A stretch of DNA of 64,000 nucleotides, from contig NZ_PHHD01000001.1 of assembly GCF_002813445.1 (NCBI RefSeq), positions 310,001-374,000 on the forward strand, written 5' to 3'. The DNA comes from Pseudomonas tolaasii NCPPB 2192. Its GTDB lineage: Bacteria; Pseudomonadota; Gammaproteobacteria; Pseudomonadales; Pseudomonadaceae. How positions within the stretch are numbered: the stretch's first letter is position 1; each line of letters starts with the position of its first letter. The notes under the pieces are model-generated. The model was not told where the DNA came from. It did not search any database and saw only the letters and a program-made list of their open reading frames with translations. A program made the translations under genes and the position numbers. Shown here piece by piece: positions 24,701 to 32,612 of the stretch.

Positions 24701-27443
24701 CAAGATCGATGACGTGCACGCGACAACAGTCAATCGGCTCCAGATGATCACTGGCATTCTGTGGACCTGCGTCGAGTGGCTGACCGCGGTCGCCACCATG
24801 CCGTTCCCGCTGCTCAGCCTGACCCTGGGCGGGCTACTGGCCTTCAAGGACGCCATGCTCGCCCTCAACGCCTACCACCATAACGACACAGACAGCGCCC
24901 TGCAGCACTATCTCGGCTACCTGGCCAATGTAGGCGGGGCGCTGTTGTTCGACGCGCGTCCGGCATTGAAGGGCGCCTTCAAGTCACTGCGTCCGACGAT
25001 TCGCACGAGCACACAAGCTGCCGACAACGCAGTGATCAGCCAAGTAGACATGCTCAAACCCGAGGGCATGCAGCCGGTGCTGTTCGACGGAAACTCACTA
25101 TGGGCGTCACACACCCCGGATGCATTGGGCCGTTATTTGCTGTATCGCCATGACCCGCAGAGCGGCCAGTTGCTGTCCACCACACGATTGGTCAACCGCA
25201 ATGCCGACGGCCAATGGGTGCGTTCCGGTGTGGTCGGTGGCGGGCGCAAGAAATACGAAAAACTGTTGGCCGACGAGAGCAGCCCACTGGAGGCATTCGA
25301 CGTCGCACCCGAGCAAGCCAAGACCTTCCGCGCGATGCTCGACCCGGAGTTCAAGGCCCGCCTGGAGGAGATGGGGGCCGAATATGGCGGTGCCGCACAA
25401 GGTAATGCCTTCAACCAAGCGGCCCCCTTGCGCACGGCGTATGCCAAGCAGATCGAACTGCTGAACCAGCGTGCCGACGCCTTCTTCCCGGCGTTCCCCG
25501 CTGCGGCGCCCAAATCCCCCTTGCCCGTGTTCGCGGTCGATACCGCACCTGTGGATATCCTCAAGTCCCTGTTCAATCGCAACAAACGCCTGATCATCGG
25601 CGCCCTCGACAGCTCCATCGCCAGCAAGCAACTGTTGATCGAACAATTGCCTGCGCTGGCCGAACAGGGGCTCAAGCGCGTCTACATCGAAAACCTGCCC
25701 CGCGACCTGTTCCATCGCAAGCTGAAGGTCCTCAACAACCAGCTCGGCGGCAACAAGGCCCAGGCGCTGGCACAGATCGAGCGGCATCTGATGCAAGTCG
25801 ATCAAGCCCTGGGGCTCACGGCCGATGCGCCCTTCACTTATCGAAAATTGCTGCTGGAAACCCAACGCTTGAATATCGCCATCGATGGCATCGACGGGTC
25901 CGCCTCGTACCATATGGAGCACGTACTGGCTCTGGGGGATGGTCCGCGCTTCATTCCCCGCAGCAGCAAGCTGCGCAATGTCTACTCCCACTCGGTGATT
26001 GAGCAAAACCTGAAAAACAACCCCGGCGAAGGCTGGGTGGCGCTGGTGGACTCCAGCCGCCTGGGCACTTATGAACAGGTCGCGGGCCTGGCAGATCTAC
26101 AAAACACTCCGGCCCTGCGGGTCGAAGACGCCGCACCCGGCCAACGCATCGGCGTGTGGCCCGACACCGCCACCAGCCTGCAATCCCGCGGTGACTTCAC
26201 CCTGGCCCTGCCAACCATCCACGCTACGTTGCGCAGACCCAGTACGTCGGGCACACCGGCGGGCGCTGCCAGCCATTACGCCGAGTTCGACCTGCCCTCG
26301 GGCATTCGCAGCGATATCAACCTGATCAGGCAGACCCATCGCGGCCTCGACACTCGCTACTCAATTGCCACCCCCCGACATGCTGCCGCGCAATCCACTT
26401 TCAGCCAAACCCGGCAGCGGCTTTCGGACAAAGCCAAGGTTTTTTTCAACGAGCTCACATTGCCCCCGCGCAGTTTGCCGGCGAACCTGGCCACCACCAG
26501 CAGTGAAACCGTGTTCATCGAGCGGCTGTACCAACAAAAACTCGGGCTGGTCATTGGCGAAGCCCACAGCGCCCGCGCCAGCAAACGGCTGCTGATCGAC
26601 AACTTCAAGCTCCTGAAAAAACAGGGGGTCAAGACGCTATACATGGAGCATCTGCTCACCGACCTGCACCAGGCCGCGCTGGAGACTTACCAGCGCACGC
26701 TGAAAATGCCGCCCATTCTGGAACATTACCTGCTAAGTCTGGACGCCGGTCACATGCCGCAATACAGAGGCCCGGACACCTTTACTCAAGTCGTCAAGGC
26801 AGCCAACAAGCACGGGATCCGCATCCGCGCACTGGACTGCACCGCCAGCTATCACATCAAAGGCCTCAGCGGGGATAACACCCGCGCCCGGCTGTTCAGC
26901 TACTTTGCCAACCAAGTGATCAGCGCCGACCAACAAGCCCTTGGCCCGCATAAATGGGTGGCGTTCATGGGCAGTGCGCACACGGACATGTACGTCGGCG
27001 TACCCGGTATCGCACAGTTGCAGGATGCCGTCAGCCTGCATGTGCGTGATACCGCGCCATCATTGGCCAAACCGTTGCACAGCGGTGGCTGGCAGATGGT
27101 TGACGACCTCTACGGCGTGGCTTTGCGCAGTGACTACCGCGTTGAAGTAGGCATTGCAGGGCGACCGCTGCCCCCCGCCGCCCCGGTGCCGGACCGCAGC
27201 AAGCTGACGTCCCCCGGGCAGTTCTTCATCGAGCGCCCCACTGACGGCGAGGCCAACCTGGTGCACTTCTCACGCAGCAATGAAATTCTCACCACGCCGA
27301 TTCAAATCGACGAAAAGGGCCAGTATTTCGTTGAGCGCTGGGAATCCTTCAGCCCTCTGCGTTTCCATTACCTCTCTCAATTGATCGAGGCGCTCAAGTC
27401 GCCACCGCCAAGAGGCATGGGGTTGACACAAGTAGCCGGATAA
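21750..27443 (+). CDS. giant dermonecrotic-toxin-like protein with tandem TIKI/ChaN-like domains
   Basis: A 1897-residue protein without a signal peptide. The N-terminal about 960 residues resemble the dermonecrotic toxin (DUF6543) region of large pseudomonad toxins and contain a module present three times. The module core is LLFTP/LLCTPDAP/LLYTPDAPDG, near residues 188, 547 and 890, followed by a Phe/Trp-rich helix. A hydrophobic stretch near 1000-1075 may insert in membranes. Two related C-terminal domains follow. The second has GEAH at 1603-1606, YMEH at 1631-1634 and GSAH at 1741-1744, the pattern of the EreA/ChaN/TIKI superfamily to which the C2 domain of Pasteurella multocida toxin has been compared. 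In the first copy (about 1280-1470) these read GALD (1284-1287), YIEN (1312-1315) and DSSR (1434-1437), so it looks inactive. It has no neighbouring immunity or secretion gene. Target and delivery are unknown. Confidence 0.75.
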   Translation: MSTPNHSPALQHIHNHLLEIDPTLRPYSRRPATLPAERLALDTLNTTLKRINEAYMTQASAFYQALDLADPSQLSQLKTRLDTQLQDLDDTSTVNGQSRKTYLTDTAGIKALEQETRLNVSDALLSPLDLQMLEDCSRPPTFRPGLYALTFDYQDERIEFAGAFVLTRQANPTVDSLSGNTSVGPVLLFTPSRGLEAFATLQDLDRGLLQAMTLRSGHAEFSRHLPVRYQHLTVTDIWPLALQPITGQPLFEYVYQALLEKRKKDIHYALTLAENAQLNATQLKQHLDDALHAALPDLTPRLEFRAQRLLERDLFNALPDWYRSANTLERATIDQHLHHYNRARQAFLDLFGPAATPQALARHQWAEQLADELDIHDLDPDLLHITTPRSVPQVGTYNQQRSLVELTLRGLHPGDSTPGSAFLERSTLNYAGAPLGAAHAHLNLPTLLTLLQDLQPRLDFASTLKTALAAPQIKLAARRLFDQRLVLMANVARLQGHLSPADFQRFEDLQKNTRQPLHAQTVLLHGAQLKDLWLLREDDGQGQVKRLLLCTPDAPSARQFIAFNTLRECQTHIIGWTDSKARLKGRTMSDYLLEQVPQRFRPKMRDFLRSISLRPDANEHLEVTFGKPCTYADCLEAIAAHQLTTQLDDYEFSSPAWYRTASVNDRSRLASLADDAAGALRVYNARPDAESSVPAFERYLHDQARLSLNRLLGRQQNDIDPDTVFAYAPRPLVGAAATPVSYTTLYRDGYEDGIGFLNEKFSTSATFRGPPNVDLSPLTAQNVARSVTGVWIGQRYTDEIRRRLQNSDSPGYDERRTAVLAIVQLQMKSAALESCLQGHLTPGDLAWLEKAIDGLCDSGNTERNTYRVHRLSIDGDWVIGNYLFSHGDNPILLYTPDAPDGICWREARLFNYLLKKVEGMPAYWGARVPLPSMARVAQFLNTAREGLPVEIDRTTPSPARHDSIQHTTPLTDLRYEFYNMNLQRKIDDVHATTVNRLQMITGILWTCVEWLTAVATMPFPLLSLTLGGLLAFKDAMLALNAYHHNDTDSALQHYLGYLANVGGALLFDARPALKGAFKSLRPTIRTSTQAADNAVISQVDMLKPEGMQPVLFDGNSLWASHTPDALGRYLLYRHDPQSGQLLSTTRLVNRNADGQWVRSGVVGGGRKKYEKLLADESSPLEAFDVAPEQAKTFRAMLDPEFKARLEEMGAEYGGAAQGNAFNQAAPLRTAYAKQIELLNQRADAFFPAFPAAAPKSPLPVFAVDTAPVDILKSLFNRNKRLIIGALDSSIASKQLLIEQLPALAEQGLKRVYIENLPRDLFHRKLKVLNNQLGGNKAQALAQIERHLMQVDQALGLTADAPFTYRKLLLETQRLNIAIDGIDGSASYHMEHVLALGDGPRFIPRSSKLRNVYSHSVIEQNLKNNPGEGWVALVDSSRLGTYEQVAGLADLQNTPALRVEDAAPGQRIGVWPDTATSLQSRGDFTLALPTIHATLRRPSTSGTPAGAASHYAEFDLPSGIRSDINLIRQTHRGLDTRYSIATPRHAAAQSTFSQTRQRLSDKAKVFFNELTLPPRSLPANLATTSSETVFIERLYQQKLGLVIGEAHSARASKRLLIDNFKLLKKQGVKTLYMEHLLTDLHQAALETYQRTLKMPPILEHYLLSLDAGHMPQYRGPDTFTQVVKAANKHGIRIRALDCTASYHIKGLSGDNTRARLFSYFANQVISADQQALGPHKWVAFMGSAHTDMYVGVPGIAQLQDAVSLHVRDTAPSLAKPLHSGGWQMVDDLYGVALRSDYRVEVGIAGRPLPPAAPVPDRSKLTSPGQFFIERPTDGEANLVHFSRSNEILTTPIQIDEKGQYFVERWESFSPLRFHYLSQLIEALKSPPPRGMGLTQVAG

Positions 27444-27608
27444 CCTGCCGGCACCCTGCCCGTTCATCGGGCAGGGTGTGCATTTTGTCCATCCGCCCAA
27501 AAAGCCATTTCAGATTCACACCTCGCCGCCGATACCCACCTACACACTTTGGCTGGCTCAAACAACAACACCGTCCAGCAGACAGATATCACCTTCAGGG
27601 AGCAATAG

Positions 27609-29528
27609 ATGAACAGCTGGTTCGGTAACATCAGCGTCAACCTCAAACTCGGCCTGGGCTTCGGCCTGGTGCTGGTCCTTACGTCGATCCTGGCACTCAC
27701 CGGCTGGACCAGCCTGGGAAGCCTGATCGACCGCAGCAACTGGATGAGCGACATCACTCAGCTCAACGCCTCGCTGACCAAACTGCGCATCGTGCGCCTG
27801 CAATACATGCTGGCCAACGGCGACGAAGCCGTGGCGCAGAACGTACAGACCAACCTCGACGCCTTCGCCGCTCAGCAACAGAAGCTGCTCGACACCTTCA
27901 AGAGCCCGGAAAACCTCAAGCTGCTCAACGAGCAAAAGGCTGTCATCACCGCCTACCAGCAATCCCTGAACAAGATGCGCGAGGCCTACCGTAATGGTGC
28001 TGCCGCACGCCAAGTCATGGGTGACAAAGCCGACATTGCCAACGCGCAGATCAACGCTCTGGAAACAAGCGTGCAGCAGATGGCCGACAGCCCCGAGCGC
28101 TTCGCCCAATACCAGGCCGTGAGCAATGCCAAGGAAGACTTTCAGCTGGCGCGCTACGAAGTGCGTGGCTACACGAACAACGTCAGCGCGGAAACCGAAG
28201 CCCGCGCCGCCGCGCAGATCGAGAAAGCCATCGGCAGCCTGAAAAGCCTCGGCGCCGCATTCGGCAGCAGCCAGCAAAGCGCTCTGGCGTCACTGGAAAC
28301 CGCACTCGGCGCCTATCGCAGTGCCGTGCAAAGTTACAAGGCGGCGAACGCCAACATCGTGACCGCCCGTGCGGAAATGACCACCCAAGGCACCGACATC
28401 GTTTCGATCAGCGAAAAGCTCTACGACATTCAACTGGAGCGTCGCGACGCCGAAAGCGCCCAGGCCCGCAGCCTGCAACTGATCAGCACCCTGCTGGCAC
28501 TGCTGGTCGGCGTGATCGCCGCGCTGGTCATCACTCGCCAGATTACTCGCCCGATCCAGGACACCCTCGCGGTGGTGGACCGCATTGCTTCGGGCGACCT
28601 GAGCCACAACATCCAGGTTACCCGCCGTGACGAACTGGGCGTGCTGCAACAAGGCATCCAGCGCATGGGCACCACCTTGCGCGAGCTGATCAGCGGCATT
28701 CGCGACGGCGTGACACAAATCGCCAGCGCTGCCGAAGAGCTGTCTGCCGTGACTGAACAAACCAGCGCCGGCGTGAACAGCCAGAAGATCGAGACCGATC
28801 AAGTGGCCACCGCGATGCACGAAATGACCGCCACCGTGCAGGAAGTGGCGCGTAACGCCGAACAGGCCTCCCTGGCCGCTGCCGATGCCGATGGTCAAGC
28901 CCGCGCAGGCGACAAAGTGGTAGCCGAAGCCATCGCCCAGATCGAACGCCTGGCCGCGGAAGTGGCGCGCTCGACCGACGCCATGACCCACCTGCAACAA
29001 GAGAGCAACAAGATCGGCAGCGTGATGGACGTGATCAAGGCCGTGGCCGAACAAACCAACCTGCTGGCGCTCAACGCGGCGATCGAAGCGGCGCGCGCCG
29101 GTGAAGCCGGGCGTGGGTTTGCCGTGGTCGCCGATGAGGTGCGCGGCCTGGCCCAGCGCACGCAGAAATCCACCGAAGAAATCGAAGGCCTGGTGGCCGG
29201 TTTGCAAAATGGTACCCAGCAAGTGGCTACGGTGATGAACAACAGCCGCAGCCTCACCGACAGCAGTGTGGACCTCACGCGCAAGGCGGGCTTATCGCTG
29301 GAGAACATCACCCGCACCGTGTCGAATATCCAGTCGATGAACCAGCAGATTGCCGCAGCGGCCGAGCAGCAAAGCGCCGTGGCGGAAGAGATCAGCCGCA
29401 GTATTGTGAACGTGCGTGACGTGTCGGAGCAGACCGCCACGGCGAGCGATGAGACGGCCAAGTCGAGTGTGGAACTGGCGCGACTGGGTAGCCAGTTGCA
29501 GCAGATGGTCAGCCATTTTCGGGTTTAA
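27609..29528 (+). CDS. methyl-accepting chemotaxis protein, McpS-like
   Basis: A 639-residue chemoreceptor. TM1 spans about residues 12-31. The periplasmic ligand-binding region to about residue 285 follows the helical bimodular pattern of P. putida McpS (MNSWFGNISVNLKLGLGFGLVLVL and ALTGWTSLGSLIDRSNWM are nearly the McpS N-terminus). TM2 near 293-312, a HAMP domain (ITRPIQDTLAVVDRIASGDLSHNI) and the signalling hairpin tip (VAEQTNLLALNAAIEAARAGEAGRGFAVVADEVR) follow. McpS senses TCA-cycle intermediates, and an organic-acid ligand is likely here. No CheR-binding pentapeptide is seen at the C-terminus. It stands alone. Confidence 0.93.
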   Translation: MNSWFGNISVNLKLGLGFGLVLVLTSILALTGWTSLGSLIDRSNWMSDITQLNASLTKLRIVRLQYMLANGDEAVAQNVQTNLDAFAAQQQKLLDTFKSPENLKLLNEQKAVITAYQQSLNKMREAYRNGAAARQVMGDKADIANAQINALETSVQQMADSPERFAQYQAVSNAKEDFQLARYEVRGYTNNVSAETEARAAAQIEKAIGSLKSLGAAFGSSQQSALASLETALGAYRSAVQSYKAANANIVTARAEMTTQGTDIVSISEKLYDIQLERRDAESAQARSLQLISTLLALLVGVIAALVITRQITRPIQDTLAVVDRIASGDLSHNIQVTRRDELGVLQQGIQRMGTTLRELISGIRDGVTQIASAAEELSAVTEQTSAGVNSQKIETDQVATAMHEMTATVQEVARNAEQASLAAADADGQARAGDKVVAEAIAQIERLAAEVARSTDAMTHLQQESNKIGSVMDVIKAVAEQTNLLALNAAIEAARAGEAGRGFAVVADEVRGLAQRTQKSTEEIEGLVAGLQNGTQQVATVMNNSRSLTDSSVDLTRKAGLSLENITRTVSNIQSMNQQIAAAAEQQSAVAEEISRSIVNVRDVSEQTATASDETAKSSVELARLGSQLQQMVSHFRV

Positions 29529-29585
29529 GAACAAACCCTTTCAGGGTCTTTGAAAGCCGACGGTATTAAGTCCAAACATTGTCAC

Positions 29586-29681
29586 TGTGGCGAGCGGGCT
29601 CGCCCCGCGTTGGGTTGCGCAGCGACCCCAAAAAAATGGGACTGCTACGCAGTCCAACGCGGGGCAAGCCCGCTCGCCACA
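29586..29681. repeat. inverted REP pair, GTGGCGAGCGGG type
   Basis: Second copy of the type B pair (compare 14205-14338), with inner complementary TTGGG/CCCAA and ACTGC/GCAGT segments, between convergent genes. Confidence 0.82.
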
Positions 29682-29727
29682 AGGGCAAACCTGGACATAC
29701 TCGGCCCTCCGTGAGGTGGGCCTTCAC

Positions 29728-30108
29728 TCAGCCCTCGCCTTCCTCAACAAACACCAGCCGATTCCCGAACGGGTCGCTGATGCTCATCTCACGCGAGCCC
29801 CACGGCGTTTCTTCAACCCCCGGCTTGGCGTACCGGTATTCCTTGCCCAGCAACAGCTGCTGATACGCGTCCACACCCTGCGCCTGAATGCGCACTGCAG
29901 ACCCCGGCGAAGCATCGCCATGGTGTTCGGACAAATGCAGCACGCACTCGCCAGACGACACCTGCAGATACAGCGGGAAGTTCGCCTCGAAGCGATGCTG
30001 CCAATCCACCTTGAAGCCCAGGAAGTCGACGTAGAACTCCAGCGCTTTGGCTTCGTCGAAAATCCGCAGAATGGGGGTTACTTTTCCCAAGTGCATTCCC
30101 AAGTGCAT
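29728..30108 (-). CDS. VOC/glyoxalase superfamily protein
   Basis: A 126-residue vicinal oxygen chelate protein with the beta-alpha-beta-beta-beta layout: ILRIFDEAKALEFYVDFLGF, then LYLQVSSGECVLHLSEHHGD, then EMSISDPFGNRLVFVEE. The sequence resembles the bleomycin-resistance/glyoxalase-like group annotated as glyoxalase superfamily protein; the substrate is not predictable. The ATG at 30108 is preceded by AAGGAGG at 7-base spacing, which favours it over 30138 and 30096. Confidence 0.88.
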   Translation of the reverse strand: MHLGMHLGKVTPILRIFDEAKALEFYVDFLGFKVDWQHRFEANFPLYLQVSSGECVLHLSEHHGDASPGSAVRIQAQGVDAYQQLLLGKEYRYAKPGVEETPWGSREMSISDPFGNRLVFVEEGEG

Positions 30109-30174
30109 GCAGCCGCCTCCTTGCCTGAAAAAACACAACTATAGAGGGTTTCTCGTGCTGGATGACAGATTGCA

Positions 30175-30256
30175 ATCGCAGGCAAGCCAGCTCCCACAGT
30201 TGATAGAGTTCCAGCCCTGGAATGCAGTCGACTGTGGGAGCTGGCTTGCCTGTGAT
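30175..30256. repeat. REPIN-type inverted REP pair
   Basis: Type A halves (ATCGCAGGCAAGCCAGCTCC and complement) face each other. The spacer carries CCAGCCCTGG, itself self-complementary. Confidence 0.83.
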
Positions 30257-30271
30257 GAACGATAACCCGGT

Positions 30272-31738
30272 CTACCGCCCGCCCTCGAACCCGCCACGCA
30301 AATCCCCACTGCGCGCCAGGAACCGGCCCGACCGCTGACCATTTGCCTGGCCGTCGCGGTAGCTCAAGACGCCATTGACCCACACCCCCTCAATGCCTTC
30401 TGCCGCGCGCTGCGGTTCCTTGAAATCCGCCACATCACGCACCCGCAGCGGGTCAAACAACACCAGGTCAGCCCAGTGCCCTTCACGGATTTCGCCGCGT
30501 TCAGCCAAGCCATAGCGGGCAGCGGACAAGCCAGTCATTTTGTGCACCGCCGTGTGCAACGGAAACAACCCCACATCGCGGCTGAAATGCCCCAGTACCC
30601 GTGGGAAAGCGCCCCACAAACGCGGGTGCGGGAACGGGTCTTCGGGCAACCCGTCCGACCCCACCATCGACAGCGGATGCGCGAGAATGCGCAGCACGTC
30701 CGCCTCATCCATCCCGTAATACACCGCCCCCGCCGGTTGCAGGCGACGTGCGGCTTCCAGCAGCGAAACATCCCACTCGGCAGCAATAGCCTGCAAGTCG
30801 CGCCCGCCCACTTCGGGGTGTGGCGTGGACCAGGTGATGGTGATGCGAAACGCATCGGTGACCTGCTTGAGATCCAGCGTCGAAGAGCTGGCCGCGTAGG
30901 GGTAACAATCACACCCCACCGGGTGGGTTTTCGCCGCTCGCTCAAGCGCCGCCAACAACTGCGGGCTGCGCCCCCAATTTCCCGCTCCCGCGCACTTGAG
31001 GTGGGAAATGATCACCGGTGCCTTGGCATGCCGGCCAATCAAAAAGGCTTCGTCCATCGCCTCCAGCACCGGCTCGAATTCGCTGCGCAAATGAGTGGCG
31101 TACACCGCGCCGAATGCGGTGAGTTCTTCACTCAGTTGCAGTACTTCGTCAGTCTCGGCATTGAACGCACTGGCGTACGCCAGGCCTGTGGATAAACCGA
31201 GGGCGCCGTCTTCCAGGCTTTCTTTTAATTGCACGCGCATCGCAGCGATTTCATCCGACGTGGCGGTGCGATACAGGTCGTCCATATGGTTGCTGCGCAG
31301 CGCCGTGTGGCCAATCAATGCAGCGACGTTGACCGCCGGATGCGCGTTTTCAACCGCCGCGCGGTAGTCGGCAAAACGTGGGTAAGTGAAGGCCTCGCGC
31401 TTGCCGAGCAGGTTCATCGGGTCGGGCGGATCGCTGCGCAAGCTCACCGGGGACGCGCTGATGCCGCAGTTGCCGACGATCACCGTGGTCACGCCCTGCG
31501 TGAGCTTGGGCAGCATTTGCGGATGGCGGATCACCACCGTGTCATCGTGGGTGTGCACATCGATAAACCCCGGCGCCAGCACGCGGCCAGTGGCGTCGAT
31601 TGCATGCTCGGCCGTCGCCGCCGACAGGTCTCCGATCGTCTGGATACGCCCGTCACGCAGCCCCACATCCGCCACGTAACCCGGGGTGTTGCTGCCATCA
31701 ATGATCAGCGCCTGGCGAATCAGCGTGTCGTACTTCAT
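30272..31738 (-). CDS. N-acyl-D-amino-acid deacylase (D-aminoacylase)
   Basis: A 488-residue amidohydrolase-superfamily enzyme that should release D-amino acids from N-acyl forms. The metal-site segments are PGFIDVHTHDD near residues 57-67, VIVGNCGIS (bridging Cys) near 90-98, a HLKCAG motif near 250, and MVGSDGLPEDPFPHPR near 366-381. The length is typical. The start at 31738 (MKYDTLIR) lies one base before the end of the RpiR gene. It is encoded in one operon with an RpiR regulator and a GntP-family permease, a grouping that suggests import and use of an acylated D-amino acid. Confidence 0.92.
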   Translation of the reverse strand: MKYDTLIRQALIIDGSNTPGYVADVGLRDGRIQTIGDLSAATAEHAIDATGRVLAPGFIDVHTHDDTVVIRHPQMLPKLTQGVTTVIVGNCGISASPVSLRSDPPDPMNLLGKREAFTYPRFADYRAAVENAHPAVNVAALIGHTALRSNHMDDLYRTATSDEIAAMRVQLKESLEDGALGLSTGLAYASAFNAETDEVLQLSEELTAFGAVYATHLRSEFEPVLEAMDEAFLIGRHAKAPVIISHLKCAGAGNWGRSPQLLAALERAAKTHPVGCDCYPYAASSSTLDLKQVTDAFRITITWSTPHPEVGGRDLQAIAAEWDVSLLEAARRLQPAGAVYYGMDEADVLRILAHPLSMVGSDGLPEDPFPHPRLWGAFPRVLGHFSRDVGLFPLHTAVHKMTGLSAARYGLAERGEIREGHWADLVLFDPLRVRDVADFKEPQRAAEGIEGVWVNGVLSYRDGQANGQRSGRFLARSGDLRGGFEGGR

Positions 31739-31739
31739 A

Positions 31740-32600
31740 TCAGTCTCCAAGCGGCAGGCTGTCAGGGCCGCCGCGATAATCGTCCAGGGCCAGCTTGATC
31801 CGGCGCAGGCGTTCCTGGTTGTCGTCCGGCAGGGCCAACGCCAGCTCGGTGGCGAGCAGGTCGATGGCCAGCAGCATTCCGTAGCGCGCCGCGGTGGGCT
31901 TGTAGATAAAACTGGTTTCGGCCGGTTGCAGCGGCAGCACAACGTCCGCCAAGCGGGCCAAAGGTGAATCGGCCAGGGTGATGGCGATGATGCGCGCGTC
32001 GTAGTTGCGGGCCAGCGCCACCACGTCCAGTAGTTCGGGCGTCAGGCCCGTGAGCGAACACACGATCAACGCATGCTCGGGCCCCAGGGTCGCCGCCGTC
32101 ACGCGCATCATCACCGGGTCGTGGCTGGCGGCAATCGGATAGCCCAGACGCACCAGCCGCACCTGCAACTCATCACTGCACAGACTCGACGGGCCGCCCA
32201 TGCCGAACGCATGAATCATCCGCGCCTTGCCCAGCAGGCTGACCGCATCGGCAAAACTCGCCTGGTTGAACCCCGACAGGTGCTGACGCAACGTCGCTTC
32301 GATATCGCCGAGAATCTGCCGATGAAATGCCGACTGCTCGGGCAACCCCGCCGGGTCGAGAAAGCGGCTGCCCACACCACTGGCCTGCGCCAGTTGCAGG
32401 CGCAAATCACGCAAATCCCGGCAACCCACGCTGCGCGCAAACCGCGACAAGGTGGCGGTGCTGACCTCGGCCCGTTGCGACAGCGCCTCCAGGCTGGCCG
32501 ACGCGGCAAAGCCCACGTCATCGAGCATCAACTTGGCGATACGCCCCTCGCCTGCACTGAAGGAATCCTGACGGGCGCGGATCTGGTAGAGGATGTCCAT
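31740..32600 (-). CDS. RpiR-family regulator of the D-aminoacylase operon
   Basis: A 286-residue regulator with an RpiR helix-turn-helix (residues about 1-75; LEALSQRAEVSTATLSRFARSVG) and a C-terminal SIS domain (about 125-260; IHAFGMGGPSSLCSDELQVRL, ALIVCSLTGLTPELLDVV), which usually binds sugar phosphates or related ligands. It sits between the deacylase and the GntP gene on one strand with gaps of 1 and 12 bases, so it regulates its own operon. An AT-rich inverted repeat upstream of GntP (34030-34046) is a candidate site. Confidence 0.92.
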   Translation of the reverse strand: MDILYQIRARQDSFSAGEGRIAKLMLDDVGFAASASLEALSQRAEVSTATLSRFARSVGCRDLRDLRLQLAQASGVGSRFLDPAGLPEQSAFHRQILGDIEATLRQHLSGFNQASFADAVSLLGKARMIHAFGMGGPSSLCSDELQVRLVRLGYPIAASHDPVMMRVTAATLGPEHALIVCSLTGLTPELLDVVALARNYDARIIAITLADSPLARLADVVLPLQPAETSFIYKPTAARYGMLLAIDLLATELALALPDDNQERLRRIKLALDDYRGGPDSLPLGD

Positions 32601-32612
32601 GGGGGCTCCGGG

